Source of the DNA: Actinophytocola sp.
Lineage (GTDB): Bacteria; Actinomycetota; Actinomycetes; Mycobacteriales; Pseudonocardiaceae
Assembly: GCF_009379765.1 (NCBI RefSeq)
Contig: NZ_WHTD01000006.1
Span: forward strand, 33,451-97,450
Length of the DNA: 64,000 bases
Direction of reading: 5' to 3'
Shown: piece after piece, positions 1-9,180 of the stretch
How the letters are laid out: each line of letters starts with the position of its first letter
How positions within the stretch are numbered: position 1 is the stretch's first letter
The notes under the pieces: generated by a model
The model's input: only the letters and a program-made list of their open reading frames with translations
Database searches by the model: none
Told to the model about the DNA's origin: nothing
Program-made: the position numbers and the translations under genes

Positions 1-1
1 C

Positions 2-142
2 GGGCGCGGCAGGCTCGCCTCCGTCATGCAGCTGCTCGTCCGGCTCCCAACGCCGATATTTGGACTGCTCCTCGGCCGTGAGTGGTTCGTCGAGCCTGCC
101 AGGACGCCGGTTACCAAGCCTGCTACCAGCATCTTCGCCCAC
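2..142 (-). CDS. Possible 5' part of an unknown gene running off the window
   Basis: A GTG at 142 opens a minus-strand frame that stays open to the window edge (47 codons). It reads as charged, protein-like sequence including LTAEEQSKYRRWEPDEQ, unlike the low-complexity alanine/arginine shadows common here. I see no clear ribosome binding site and recognise no family. The surrounding 200 bases have visibly lower GC than the rest of the window, which suggests acquired or rearranged DNA. It could be noise; the call rests only on composition. Confidence 0.3.
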   Translation of the reverse strand, partial: MGEDAGSRLGNRRPGRLDEPLTAEEQSKYRRWEPDEQLHDGGEPAAP

Positions 143-197
143 AACTGATCGTGTGAGCCGAGCTATCGCCCAGAAAGCCGGAAACGACGGAATAGCG

Positions 198-223
198 CAC
201 ACCTGTAATAGGTGCACTGCACC
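198..223. promoter_or_regulatory. Clustered short palindromes at a gene truncation point
   Basis: CACCT-GTAAT-AGGTG (200-214) is a perfect 5-bp inverted repeat and runs straight into GGTGC-ACT-GCACC (211-223). The pair sits exactly where the DUF4333 gene begins without its signal peptide. It may be an operator or the scar of a recombination event; the sequence alone does not decide. Confidence 0.3.
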
Positions 224-520
224 AGGACCGGGTGCGGGGAGGGCGAGACCTCGGAGCCGCCGGAGATCAACCCGCCGGGCGTGAACGTCCCGGACATGCC
301 GTCGCTCGACGTGCTCGACGAGGAACTCCTCGAAGGCGCCGACGGCGTCCGCCAGTACCTCGCCGAGCAGTACCAGCACACCGACGTCGGCAGCGTCGAC
401 TGCCCCGGCCGGCTGGCGCTCGAGTTCGACTGCGCGGTCAGCGTCGCCGGGCAGGAGAAGACCGTCACCGTCACCGTGCTCGACGAGAACGGCGAGTTCG
501 AGGTCAGCGAGCCGTGGTAA
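212..520 (+). pseudogene. DUF4333-like lipoprotein lacking its signal peptide
   Basis: The frame encodes the mature part of an actinobacterial DUF4333-type lipoprotein: a residual TGCGEG that looks like the lipobox cysteine, a Pro-rich linker, then a domain with VGSVDCPGRLAL and AGQEKTVTVTV strands and a cysteine pair. Two in-frame stop codons (206-211) lie directly before the GTG at 212, so no hydrophobic signal sequence can be added upstream. The break falls within a few codons of the lipobox. I infer a 5' truncation; leaderless expression from GTG 212 is possible but would leave the protein cytoplasmic. Confidence 0.55.
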
Positions 521-561
521 CCGGGTCGCGTGAGGCACGGCTCGACAGGCATCATCGGCTG

Positions 562-1800
562 GTGACCCAGACGCTGGTGCCCGCGCGGACGACCGAGTTC
601 GAGTTCCGGGCAGTGGAGGACGCCGAGCTGCGCGTGGCCAACGACGTCTTCCGGGAAGCACTGCACGACGAGCCGCTCGACGACGAGAAATGGGCGTCCG
701 CCAAGAGGACCTACGAGCCCGGCCGCACGTTCGGCGCGTTCGCCGGCCCGACCATGGTCGGCACCACCACGTCGCTCACCTCGAGTCTCGCACTGCCGGG
801 CGGCGCGGTCCTGCCGATGGCCGCGGTCACCGCGGTCGGCGTACGCACCGACCACCGCAGGCGCGGCGCGCTCACCGGGCTGGTGCGCCTGCAGCTCGCC
901 GAGTGCGCCGCGGCCGGCGAGGTGTTCGCCACCCTGCACGCGAGCCAGCCCACGATCTACGGCCGGTTCGGCTACGGGCTCGGCACGCGGACCCGAACCA
1001 TGCGGGTCCGCTGCGCCCGCGCGCGCATGCGCCCCGAGGTCCCGACCGCCGGCACCGTCCGGTTGCTCACCAAGGACGAGGCACTCACCTTGCTGCCCGA
1101 GGCGTACCCGCGGCTGCGGCCCGCCCGCGCCGGGATGATGGGGCGCTCGCCGGCGTGGTGGGTGCTCGGCTACGAGCGCCGGATGGAGCACGGCTACTTC
1201 CGTGCCGCCGCGCACCACGACCCCGACGGCGTGGTCGACGGCTTCGTCGGCTACCGCCCGGGCCCGTTCCCGTCCGACGACCCGAGGGTCGGCGCCTCGA
1301 TCGCCGTGCTCGACTTCATGGCCGCGACCCAGGAGGTCGCCACCGACCTGTGGCGCTTCCTGCTCGGCATCGACCTCATCGAGGAGGTCACCGTCTACGT
1401 CCGGCCCACCGACGACCCGCTCGAGGCGATGCTCGTCGACATGTTCGCCGTCCGCAGCGAGCCGGACGACGAGCTGTGGACGCGGGTGGTCGACGTGCCC
1501 ACGGCGCTCGCCTCGCGCACCTACGGGGCGGCCGACCCGGTGGTGGTCGAGGTCGTGGACCCGTTGCTGCCCGACAACTCCGGCCGCTACCTGATCAGTC
1601 CACATGGGACCGACCGGACCGAGGCGCGGCCCGCGCTCACGATGAGCGTCGAGACTCTCGGCTGGGTCTACCTCGGCGCGTGGCGCCCGTCCGACCTCGC
1701 CTCGATCGGCCGGCTCACCGCGCACGACCCGGCCGCGCTCCCCGCGGCGGACCGCCTGTTCGCGACGGACCGGCCCGCGTGGTGCGGTAGCTTGTTCTGA
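562..1800 (+). CDS. Eis-like GNAT N-acetyltransferase
   Basis: 412 residues, the usual length of the Eis (enhanced intracellular survival) family, which have two fused GNAT folds plus a sterol-carrier-like C-terminal domain and acetylate amines such as aminoglycosides from acetyl-CoA. Visible: the acetyl-CoA-binding stretch VTAVGVRTDHRRRGALTGL near residues 85-105, ASQPTIYGRFGYGLGTR after it, and a carboxylate-ended C-terminus (CGSLF), as expected for Eis proteins whose terminal carboxylate takes part in catalysis. GTG 562 gives the conserved N-terminus TEFEFRAVEDAEL; earlier starts add arginine-rich shadow sequence. Substrate cannot be told from sequence. Confidence 0.85.
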   Translation: MTQTLVPARTTEFEFRAVEDAELRVANDVFREALHDEPLDDEKWASAKRTYEPGRTFGAFAGPTMVGTTTSLTSSLALPGGAVLPMAAVTAVGVRTDHRRRGALTGLVRLQLAECAAAGEVFATLHASQPTIYGRFGYGLGTRTRTMRVRCARARMRPEVPTAGTVRLLTKDEALTLLPEAYPRLRPARAGMMGRSPAWWVLGYERRMEHGYFRAAAHHDPDGVVDGFVGYRPGPFPSDDPRVGASIAVLDFMAATQEVATDLWRFLLGIDLIEEVTVYVRPTDDPLEAMLVDMFAVRSEPDDELWTRVVDVPTALASRTYGAADPVVVEVVDPLLPDNSGRYLISPHGTDRTEARPALTMSVETLGWVYLGAWRPSDLASIGRLTAHDPAALPAADRLFATDRPAWCGSLF

Positions 1801-1823
1801 CCCCCAGGCGAAAGGTCGGAACG

Positions 1824-1943
1824 GTGCGGCGCGTGTTCGTGGCGACTCTGCTCGCGGTGGTGGCCGTGCTCGGCACCGGCTGCGGCCCGGACGATCCAGA
1901 GGGCCCGGACCTCACCGACTTCGCCGCCGCGCATGTCCGCTAG
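1824..1943 (+). CDS. 39-residue putative lipoprotein
   Basis: GTG 1824 follows a purine-rich site (AAAGGTCGG, 1811-1819). The peptide has a complete signal sequence ending in the lipobox LGTGC at residues 16-20, followed by only 19 acidic residues. Its stop overlaps the 3' end of the convergent exonuclease gene by 4 bases. Either a genuine micro-lipoprotein or the remnant of a longer one; the intact lipobox favours expression at the membrane. No family recognised. Confidence 0.5.
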   Translation: MRRVFVATLLAVVAVLGTGCGPDDPEGPDLTDFAAAHVR

Positions 1944-2881
1944 GCGTGCGCGGCGGTCAGCGCTGCCAGCAGCCGGTCCACCGACGCGCCGAGGTCCCAC
2001 TTCTCCTGCAGCGCCCGCACCCGGTCCAGGTCGCGCGGCTCGGTGGGCACGGCGTCGGACCGGTCGACGGTCACCGCGGCGTCCAGGGCCACCCGCACCA
2101 CGAGCGGCGCCACGGACACGTAGTCGGCCGCGTCCTTGAGCGCCGTCTTCACCCGCAGCGGCACCAGCTTGTCGCCGGCCGCGGCCGCGGCGAGCAGCCC
2201 GTCGAGCGAGCCGAACCGGGTGATCAGCTTCGCCGCCGTCTTCTCGCCGACCCCGGTCACCCCCGGCAGCCCGTCGGAGGGGTCGCCGCGCAGCAACGCC
2301 ATGTCCGCGTATGCCGGCCCGCTGTTGTCCACCGGCAGGTCGTACTTCGCGGCCAGCTCGCGCGGGCCCAGCTGCTCCGCCCTCGCCCACCCGCGACCGA
2401 CGTAGATCACGCTGACCGGGGTCGGCTCGTCGCGCACCACCTGGAACAGGTCACGGTCACCCGACACGACCTCCACCGGGTCGACGGACTCGCGGTGTGC
2501 CAGCGTGCCGATCACGTCGTCCGCCTCGTAGCCCGGCGCCTCCGCGGTGGCGAGCCCGACGGCGTCCAGCAGGTCGAGGATGATCGGGACCTGGGGGGTC
2601 AGCGTGTCCGGCACCTCCTCGACGTTGTTCACCGGGTCGGCCACCCGGTGCGCCTTGTACGAGGGCAGCGCCCGCACCCGGAACGCCGGCCGCCAGTCGG
2701 CGTCGAGGCAGGCCACGAGCCGGGACGGTCGCCGCTCGGTGAGGATCCGCGCGATCGTGTCGGCGAACCCGCGCACCGCGTTGACCGGCGTACCGTCCGG
2801 AGCGGTCATCGAATCGGGCAGCGCGTAGTAGGACCGGAAGTACAGGCTGGCCGAGTCCAGCAGCGCAAGGGGTCGACTCAC
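1940..2881 (-). CDS. 5'-3' exonuclease (polymerase-I N-domain type)
   Basis: 313 residues matching stand-alone actinobacterial homologues of the DNA polymerase I 5'-3' exonuclease/FEN domain. PIN-like core with acidic metal ligands: LLDSASLYFRSYYALPDSM at the N-terminus, GYEADDVIGTLA and VVSGDRDLFQVV in the middle, then the helix-hairpin-helix segment GDPSDGLPGVTGVGEKTAA that binds DNA. The GTG at 2881 gives the expected MSRPLALLDSA start; longer forms add basic low-complexity sequence. The gene is divergent from the large regulator, with 44 bases between start codons, so their promoters must overlap. Confidence 0.88.
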   Translation of the reverse strand: MSRPLALLDSASLYFRSYYALPDSMTAPDGTPVNAVRGFADTIARILTERRPSRLVACLDADWRPAFRVRALPSYKAHRVADPVNNVEEVPDTLTPQVPIILDLLDAVGLATAEAPGYEADDVIGTLAHRESVDPVEVVSGDRDLFQVVRDEPTPVSVIYVGRGWARAEQLGPRELAAKYDLPVDNSGPAYADMALLRGDPSDGLPGVTGVGEKTAAKLITRFGSLDGLLAAAAAGDKLVPLRVKTALKDAADYVSVAPLVVRVALDAAVTVDRSDAVPTEPRDLDRVRALQEKWDLGASVDRLLAALTAAHA

Positions 2882-2925
2882 GGGCGTCAGCCTGCCACGT
2901 CGCGCCGGGAAGGCAGAATCGACAC

Positions 2926-5900
2926 GTGCGGATCGCGATGCTCGGCCTGGTGGACGTCCGCGCCGATGACGGGACACCGGTGGAGATCACCGGCGCGCGG
3001 CTGCGCACGCTGCTGATCCTGCTCGCCCTCGATCCCGGCCGGGTGGTCACCGGCGCACGCCTCATCGACGGCGTCTGGGGCGACGATCCGCCGGCCGAGG
3101 CCACCAACGCCCTGCAGGCGCTCGTCTCCCGGCTGCGTCGCGCACTGCCCGAGCCCGCCGTCGAGTCCACGCCGGCCGGCTACCGGCTCGCCGTCCCACC
3201 CGACACCGTCGACCTGCACCGCTTCGAGCAGCTCGCCGCGCTGGGCCGGGCCGCCCTGCGAACGGACCCGCGACGGGCCGCGAAAGTCCTGCGTGAGGCC
3301 GAAGCGCTGTGGCGCGGCCCGGCCCTGGCCGACACCGCGAACGCCGCCTTCGCCCAGGCGCCGCTGGCCAGGCTCGAGGAGCGCCGGCTGGCCGTGCGCG
3401 GCGACCGCATCGAGGCCGAGCTGCCGGGCGCCGACGGCGTGGAGCTGGTCGCGGAGCTGGAGGAGCTGGTCGCCGAGCACCCGCTGCACGAGCGGTTCAC
3501 CGGGCTGCTGATGCGCGCGCTCCACCAGGCCGGCCGTTCCGGCGACGCCCTCGCCGTCCACGCCCGCATCCGCGACGCACTGGCCGACGAGCTCGGCGCC
3601 AACCCTTCCGCCGAGCTCGCCGCGCTGCACCTGGAGGTCCTGCGCGGCGGCGAGACCCCGCAGGACCGCCCGCACACCAACCTCCGCGCCGGCCTCACCA
3701 GCTTCGTCGGCCGCGACACCGACCTGGCCAAGGTCAGCGCGCTGGTCGGCCCGTCCAGGCTGGTCACCCTCACCGGCCCCGGCGGCTCCGGCAAGACCCG
3801 CCTGGCCACCGAGGTCGCCCGTGCCCTCCTGGAGGAGATGCGCGACGTATGGCTGGTCGAGCTGGCCCCGGTCAGCGACGGCGCCGACCTGCCGCAGGCG
3901 GTGGTGTCCGCGCTCGGCCTGCGCATGCCGGCACTCCTCGGCAGCACCCTGGCGCACTCCACCGAGCCCGAGGCCGTCGATCCGGTCGACCGCCTCGCCG
4001 CCGCCCTGTCCACTCGGGCGCTGCTGCTGGTCCTGGACAACTGCGAGCACCTGATCGGGCCGGCCGCCGCGCTCGCCAACCGGCTGCTCGGCGAGTGTCC
4101 GCGGCTGCGTGTCCTCGCCACCAGCCGCGAGCCACTCGGCATCACCGGGGAGACGCTGTGGCCGGTCGACCCGCTGCCGCTGCCGCCGGAGGGCGCGAGC
4201 CGCGACCAGGCGATGAGGTTCCCGTCGATGCGCCTGCTCGCCGACCGGGCGAGCGCCGTGCGGCCGGGGTTCGCGGTCGACGACCGCACGGCGCTGCACA
4301 TGATCCACATCTGCCGCGCGCTCGACGGCATGCCGCTCGCCATCGAGCTGGCCGCCGCCCGGCTGCGCACGATGTCCGCCCAGCAGGTCGCGACGAGGCT
4401 CGACGACCGGTTCCGGCTGCTCACCGGCGGCAGCAGGCTCACGCTGCCGCGGCACCAGACGCTGCGCGCGGTCGTCGACTGGAGCTGGGACCTGCTCGGC
4501 GACGCCGAGCGGACGCTGCTGCGCCGCCTGGCCGTGTTCGCCGGCGGCTCGACCCTGGAGGCCGCCGAGCAGGTGTGCGCGGGCGCCGGCCTGCCCGCCG
4601 TCGAGGTGTTCGACGTGCTGTCCGCGCTGCTGGACAAGTCGCTGGTGCTGCTTGCCGAGGACGGGCGCTACCGGATGCTCCAGACCATCAAGGCCTACGG
4701 TCTGGAACGGCTGGCCGACGCCGGGGAGACCGACCGGGTCCGCTGGGCGCACGTCGAGCACTTCGGCCGGCTCGCCGAAACCGCCGAGCCGTACCTGCGC
4801 CGCGCCGAGCAGCTGGACTGGATCGACCGGCTCGACGCCGACAAGGACAACCTCAACGCCGCGCTGCGCACCGCGATCGCCGCCGGGGAGACCCGCACCG
4901 CGGAGTGGTTCCTGGCCAACCTGGGCTGGTACTGGTGGCTGCACGGGCACAAGGTCGAGGGCGGCGAGCTGGCCGCCGAGGTCCTCGCCATGACCGGGGA
5001 GGGCGCGCCGGCCGAGGTGCGGGCGGTGGCGTACGGGATGGCCGCCCTGCTCGCCGTCGACGGGCTGCGGGACGCGGACAAGGCGCTCAGCTTCTTCACC
5101 AGCGCGGTGGCGGCCGCCAAGGGCATCGACCCGGGCACGCACCCGGTCATCCGGCTCATCGGGCCGCTCGACGAGGTCATGCACAGCCTCGGCCGGCCCA
5201 CGGAGCCCTTGCGGCTCAACGCGATCGAGGTGCTCACCGAGGACGACGACCCGTGGGTGTGCGGCACGGCGCAGGCGTTGCGCGCGCACGCGTTCCTCAA
5301 CGCGGGCCGGCTGCATGCCGAGGCCGAGGCGGACTTCCGCGCCGCCCTCGGGTCGTTCCGGGCGGTGGGTGACCGGTGGGGGATGTCGTTCGCGCTGTGC
5401 TCGCTGGCCGACCTGATCGCGTGGCGCGGTGACCTCGCCGGCGCGGCGGAGCTTTACCAGGAGGCCATCCTGGTGTTCTCCCAGCTGGTGACCAACGAGG
5501 ACCTCACTCGCTACCGGCTGCGGCTGGCCGACCTGCTGCTCCAGCTCGGCCGGACTGCCGAGTCGGCCGCGATGCTCGCCCAGGCGCGGCGTGGCGCCGA
5601 CCGTTCCGGCATGCCCGAGGGCCTGGCCCGCGTCGCCCACGCCACCGGCGACTTCGCCCGCCGCCGCGGTGGCCTCGACCCGGCCCGCGCCGACCTCGCC
5701 CGCGCCGCGGTGCTCGCCGCGCACACGTCGGTCGCGCCGCAGTTCCGCGCCGTCATCGAGGCGTCCCGCGGCTACCTGGCGACGGCGGCGGGCGATCCGG
5801 CCGCGGCGGCCGCCCACCACGCGACCGCGTTCGACTGGGCGCTCAAGTCCAACGACGCCCCGATGATCGCGCACGTCCTGGTCGGGCTCGCCGAGCTCAG

Positions 5901-6114
5901 CATCGACCGCGGCGACCCCCGGCACGCCGCGGCCCTGCTCGGCGCGAGTGTCGCCATCCGCGGCGTGCCGGACCTGTCGTTCGCCGACGGCGTGCGCGTG
6001 GAGGCGGCCACGCGGGCCGCACTCGGCGAGGAGCTGTTCGCCGAGTCGGCCGCACGTGGCGCCTCCGCCACCATGGACACCGTCCGGGAGCTGGCGGTTA
6101 TACCCGCCGCCTGA
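2926..6114 (+). CDS. AfsR/SARP-type regulator with BTAD, NB-ARC and TPR domains
   Basis: 1062 residues. An OmpR-like winged helix (about 1-90) is followed by a bacterial transcriptional activation domain (about 95-240), an NB-ARC STAND ATPase with Walker A GPGGSGKTRL (near 285) and Walker B-like LLLVLDNCEHL, and a helical TPR-rich C-terminal half. This is the AfsR layout: DNA binding controlled by nucleotide-dependent oligomerisation, often activating secondary metabolism. GTG 2926 gives the family start MRIAMLGLVDV; no Shine-Dalgarno is evident, so the mRNA may be leaderless. Its 3' end overlaps the convergent ABC permease gene by 17 bases. The target is unknown; the adjacent exporter is a plausible one. 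Confidence 0.88.
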   Translation: MRIAMLGLVDVRADDGTPVEITGARLRTLLILLALDPGRVVTGARLIDGVWGDDPPAEATNALQALVSRLRRALPEPAVESTPAGYRLAVPPDTVDLHRFEQLAALGRAALRTDPRRAAKVLREAEALWRGPALADTANAAFAQAPLARLEERRLAVRGDRIEAELPGADGVELVAELEELVAEHPLHERFTGLLMRALHQAGRSGDALAVHARIRDALADELGANPSAELAALHLEVLRGGETPQDRPHTNLRAGLTSFVGRDTDLAKVSALVGPSRLVTLTGPGGSGKTRLATEVARALLEEMRDVWLVELAPVSDGADLPQAVVSALGLRMPALLGSTLAHSTEPEAVDPVDRLAAALSTRALLLVLDNCEHLIGPAAALANRLLGECPRLRVLATSREPLGITGETLWPVDPLPLPPEGASRDQAMRFPSMRLLADRASAVRPGFAVDDRTALHMIHICRALDGMPLAIELAAARLRTMSAQQVATRLDDRFRLLTGGSRLTLPRHQTLRAVVDWSWDLLGDAERTLLRRLAVFAGGSTLEAAEQVCAGAGLPAVEVFDVLSALLDKSLVLLAEDGRYRMLQTIKAYGLERLADAGETDRVRWAHVEHFGRLAETAEPYLRRAEQLDWIDRLDADKDNLNAALRTAIAAGETRTAEWFLANLGWYWWLHGHKVEGGELAAEVLAMTGEGAPAEVRAVAYGMAALLAVDGLRDADKALSFFTSAVAAAKGIDPGTHPVIRLIGPLDEVMHSLGRPTEPLRLNAIEVLTEDDDPWVCGTAQALRAHAFLNAGRLHAEAEADFRAALGSFRAVGDRWGMSFALCSLADLIAWRGDLAGAAELYQEAILVFSQLVTNEDLTRYRLRLADLLLQLGRTAESAAMLAQARRGADRSGMPEGLARVAHATGDFARRRGGLDPARADLARAAVLAAHTSVAPQFRAVIEASRGYLATAAGDPAAAAAHHATAFDWALKSNDAPMIAHVLVGLAELSIDRGDPRHAAALLGASVAIRGVPDLSFADGVRVEAATRAALGEELFAESAARGASATMDTVRELAVIPAA

Positions 6115-6907
6115 AGGCGCGGACCGCGAGCGGCGCGAACACCACCAGGATCCCGGCCGCCCAGAGCAGCGACGTTCCCACCGGGCCCGCGACCGATCCG
6201 CCGACCAGCAGGCCGCGCACCGCGTCGGCCACCGATGTCACCGGGTTGACGTCCACCCAGCCCTGCAGCCAGCCCGGCATCGTGCCGGTCGGGGCGAACG
6301 CGTTGCTCACGAATGTCAGCGGGAACATCACCGAGAACCCGAAGATCATCACCTTCTCGGGCTCGTTGACCAGCATCCCGACCAGCACCGAGATCCACGA
6401 GAACGCCATCGCGAACCCGAGCATCAGCGCGAACGCGCCGACCACGCTCGCGACGTCGGTGCCCACCCGGAAGCCCATGATCGCGCCGAGGCCCAGCAGC
6501 AGCGCCATCGCCCAGGCCTGCTTGACCATGTCCGCCACGATCCGGCCGGCGAGCGGCGACCACCGCGCGATCGGCAGCGCGCGCAGCCGGTCGAACACGC
6601 CCTTGGCCAGGTCGGTGTTGAGCCCGACGCCGGTGTTGAGTGTGCCGAACAGGCTGTTCTGCACGATGACCCCGGGCAGTACGAAGGTCAGGTAGTCGTC
6701 CGTCGAGCCGGAGATCGCGCCGCCGAACACGTAGGTGAACAGCAGCAGGAACATGATCGGCTGGACGCTGAAGTCGATCAGCTCCATGGGGTTGTGCCTG
6801 ATCTGCACCAGCGTCCGCCAGGACAGTGTGGCGCTCTGCACGAGGCCTTCCCAGGGGCGCGTGCGGGGGGCGAGTGTCCGTGGCGACGGCGCGGTCAACG
6901 TGGTCAT
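6098..6907 (-). CDS. ABC-2 type permease, DrrB-like
   Basis: 269 residues with about six membrane segments (for example ELIDFSVQPIMFLLLFTYVF) and the ABC-2 hallmark region LPGVIVQNSLFGTLNTGVGLNTDLAKGVFDRLRALPI, split around the coupling helix. The family exports drugs and lipids, as with DrrB for anthracyclines. Its ATG overlaps the stop of the upstream ATPase gene (ATGA), so the two are translationally coupled and form one transporter. Confidence 0.88.
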   Translation of the reverse strand: MTTLTAPSPRTLAPRTRPWEGLVQSATLSWRTLVQIRHNPMELIDFSVQPIMFLLLFTYVFGGAISGSTDDYLTFVLPGVIVQNSLFGTLNTGVGLNTDLAKGVFDRLRALPIARWSPLAGRIVADMVKQAWAMALLLGLGAIMGFRVGTDVASVVGAFALMLGFAMAFSWISVLVGMLVNEPEKVMIFGFSVMFPLTFVSNAFAPTGTMPGWLQGWVDVNPVTSVADAVRGLLVGGSVAGPVGTSLLWAAGILVVFAPLAVRAFRRRV

Positions 6908-7875
6908 GCCGGGACTCCTTCCGTCTCGGTGGCGGGCTCGTCGGTGCTCGCGCGGTGGCCGGTGAGGCCCAGGAACACCTCGTCGAGACTGGCGTCGCGC
7001 AGGGCCAGCTCGGCCACCAGCACCTCGGCGTCGTCGAGCCGCCGGACCACCGCAGGCAGTACGGCCGGGTCGGTCACCGACGCCGTGACGGTCGACCCCT
7101 CGACGACCGGCTCGGCGGCGGTGACGTCGCGGACCACCGACAGCACGATCGGCAGGTCGGCGGGGTCCTTGGGCCGGACGACGAGCGGCTGCGCGCCGGT
7201 GCGGGCCTTCAGCTCGGCAGGCGTGCCGGTGGCGATCACCCGGCCGTGGTCGACCACCGCGATCTCACCGGCCAGCTGGTCGGCCTCGTCGAGGTACTGG
7301 GTGGTGAGCAGCACGGTCACCCCGTCGGCCACGAGGTCGCGGACGATCTGCCACAGGTCGAGGCGGCTGCGCGGGTCGAGGCCCGTGGTCGGCTCGTCCA
7401 GGAACAGCACCCGCGGCCGGCTGACCAGGCTCGCGGCCAGGTCGAGCCGGCGCCGCATGCCGCCGGAGTAGGTCTTGGCCGCCCGGGTGGCGGCATCGGT
7501 CAGGCCGAACTGCGTGAGCAGCTCGCGGGCCCGGCGCTTGGCCTGCGCTCGCGGTATGCCCAGCAGGCGGCCGATGAGCAGGAGGTTCTCCGCGCCGGTG
7601 AGCATCTCGTCGACCGAGGCGTACTGCCCGGTCAGGCCGATGAGCTGGCGGACCTGGTGCGCGTCGCGGACGACGTCGTGCCCGCAGACCTCGGCGTGCC
7701 CGGCGTCCGGCCGCAGCAACGTGGTCAGGATCCGCACGGTGGTGGTCTTGCCGGCGCCGTTGGGCCCGAGCAGGCCCAGCACGGTGCCGGCGCGCACCGC
7801 GAGGTCGACGCCGTCGAGCGCCGTCGTCTCCCCGAACCGCTTGGCCAGTCCCTCGGCCAGCACGGCGTGGTTCAT
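6904..7875 (-). CDS. ABC transporter ATP-binding protein, DrrA-like
   Basis: 323 residues with Walker A GPNGAGKTT, signature YSGGMRRRL, Walker B VLFLDEPTTGLD and a glutamine in place of the switch histidine (LLTTQYLDEAD), which is typical of DrrA proteins. The C-terminal extension (about 230-323) is the DrrA-type regulatory domain. Start ATG 7875 has a good GAGGGG site 7-12 bases upstream; an apparently longer frame upstream is a shadow. It forms an exporter with the following permease. Confidence 0.9.
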   Translation of the reverse strand: MNHAVLAEGLAKRFGETTALDGVDLAVRAGTVLGLLGPNGAGKTTTVRILTTLLRPDAGHAEVCGHDVVRDAHQVRQLIGLTGQYASVDEMLTGAENLLLIGRLLGIPRAQAKRRARELLTQFGLTDAATRAAKTYSGGMRRRLDLAASLVSRPRVLFLDEPTTGLDPRSRLDLWQIVRDLVADGVTVLLTTQYLDEADQLAGEIAVVDHGRVIATGTPAELKARTGAQPLVVRPKDPADLPIVLSVVRDVTAAEPVVEGSTVTASVTDPAVLPAVVRRLDDAEVLVAELALRDASLDEVFLGLTGHRASTDEPATETEGVPA

Positions 7876-8010
7876 GGTTCGTCCCCTCGAAGTCGGGTCT
7901 TGGTGCCTCCGACGATGGGCCGGCCGGCTGATACCGCCCTGATCCGCCCACCCGGCTCGCTGACATGTCGCTGACACGTTCGACCACCCGCCCGGACTAG
8001 GCTTTCCAGC

Positions 8011-9147
8011 ATGTCGACCACCGTCTCCGCCACCGACCCCACGGCCCTGCGCGCACGGCTCGACCGCGCCCGGGAGGCGGCCGGCGCCGCCGGCGTGGAC
8101 GCGTTGCTGATGGCGCCCGGCTCGGACCTCAGGTACCTGCTCGGTGGCTCGGGCAGCTCGTTCGAGCGGCTCACCTGCCTGGTCCTGCCCACCGGTGGCG
8201 CGCCGGTGTTGGTGGTGCCCAAGCTGGAGGCGCCGGGCTACGCGGCCGTGCCCACGGGCGAGCTGGGCGTGCAGATCGCGACCTGGGTCGACGCCGAGGA
8301 CCCGTACGCCATGGTCGCGGCACTGCTCGGGGCGCCGGCGCGGGTGGCACTCGGGGACGTCATGGCCGCGCTGCACGTGCTGGGGCTGCGCCGCGCGCTG
8401 CCGGGGGCCGACCAGGTGCTGGCCGGGCCGATCGTGCGCGAGCTGCGCATGCGCAAGGACGCCACCGAGATCGACGGGCTGCGCCGGGCGGGCGCGGCCA
8501 TCGACCGGGTGCACGCGCGGATGGCGGAGTTCCTGCGGGTCGGGCGCACCGAGGCGGCGGTCGGCGCGGACATCGCCGCGGCCATCGTCGAGGAGGGCCA
8601 CGCGGTGGCCGAGTTCGTCATCGTCGGCTCCGGGCCCAACGGCGCGAGCCCGCACCACTCGCTGTCCGACCGGGTGGTCGAGGCGGGTGACGTCGTGGTC
8701 GTCGACATCGGCGGCCCGATCGCCGAGGGCTACTGCTCGGACAGCACCCGCACCTACGTGCTGGGGGAGCCGCGCGACGCGGACGTGCCTCGGACCTACG
8801 CCGTGCTCCAGGCGGCCCAGGCCGCGGCGGTCGCGGCCGTGCGGCCGGGCGTGCCGGCCCAGGACGTGGACGCGGCGGCCCGGTCGATCATCGCCGACGC
8901 GGGTTTCGGCGAGTACTTCATCCACCGCACGGGCCACGGCATTGGGCTCGACGTGCACGAGGACCCGTACATCGTGTCGGGCAACGAGCTGCCGCTGGAG
9001 CCGGGAATGGCCTTCTCGGTCGAGCCGGGCATCTACCAGCCGGGTCGCTGGGGTGCGCGGATCGAGGACATCGTGGTGGTCACCGAGGACGGTGTCGAGC
9101 CACTGAACACGCGGCCGCACGAGCTCACCGTGCTCCCGACCCGATGA
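8011..9147 (+). CDS. M24B metallopeptidase, Xaa-Pro dipeptidase/aminopeptidase type
   Basis: 378 residues: creatinase-like N-terminal domain then a pita-bread catalytic domain. The five dinuclear-metal ligands are visible: Asp in VVVDIGG, Asp in YCSDSTRTY, His in TGHGIGLDVHE, Glu in FSVEPGIY and Glu in ARIEDIVVV. The enzyme removes an N-terminal residue preceding proline in peptides; no signal peptide, so cytoplasmic. It is divergent from the ABC exporter across about 135 bases holding two TGACA-type motifs (CTGACATGTCGCTGACACG). Confidence 0.9.
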   Translation: MSTTVSATDPTALRARLDRAREAAGAAGVDALLMAPGSDLRYLLGGSGSSFERLTCLVLPTGGAPVLVVPKLEAPGYAAVPTGELGVQIATWVDAEDPYAMVAALLGAPARVALGDVMAALHVLGLRRALPGADQVLAGPIVRELRMRKDATEIDGLRRAGAAIDRVHARMAEFLRVGRTEAAVGADIAAAIVEEGHAVAEFVIVGSGPNGASPHHSLSDRVVEAGDVVVVDIGGPIAEGYCSDSTRTYVLGEPRDADVPRTYAVLQAAQAAAVAAVRPGVPAQDVDAAARSIIADAGFGEYFIHRTGHGIGLDVHEDPYIVSGNELPLEPGMAFSVEPGIYQPGRWGARIEDIVVVTEDGVEPLNTRPHELTVLPTR

Positions 9148-9180
9148 CCGCCGAGGAGCCGGCGCCCTGTAACCGAGCCT

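Noticed and set aside
163..1725. 520-codon minus-strand frame opposite the Eis-like gene
   Set aside because: Low-complexity Arg/Ala/Gly/His composition typical of the antisense of high-GC genes; the plus strand carries a clear Eis-like protein.
2887..5925. 1012-codon minus-strand frame opposite the AfsR-like regulator
   Set aside because: Antisense shadow; no domain is recognisable and the plus strand has full BTAD, NB-ARC and TPR sequence.
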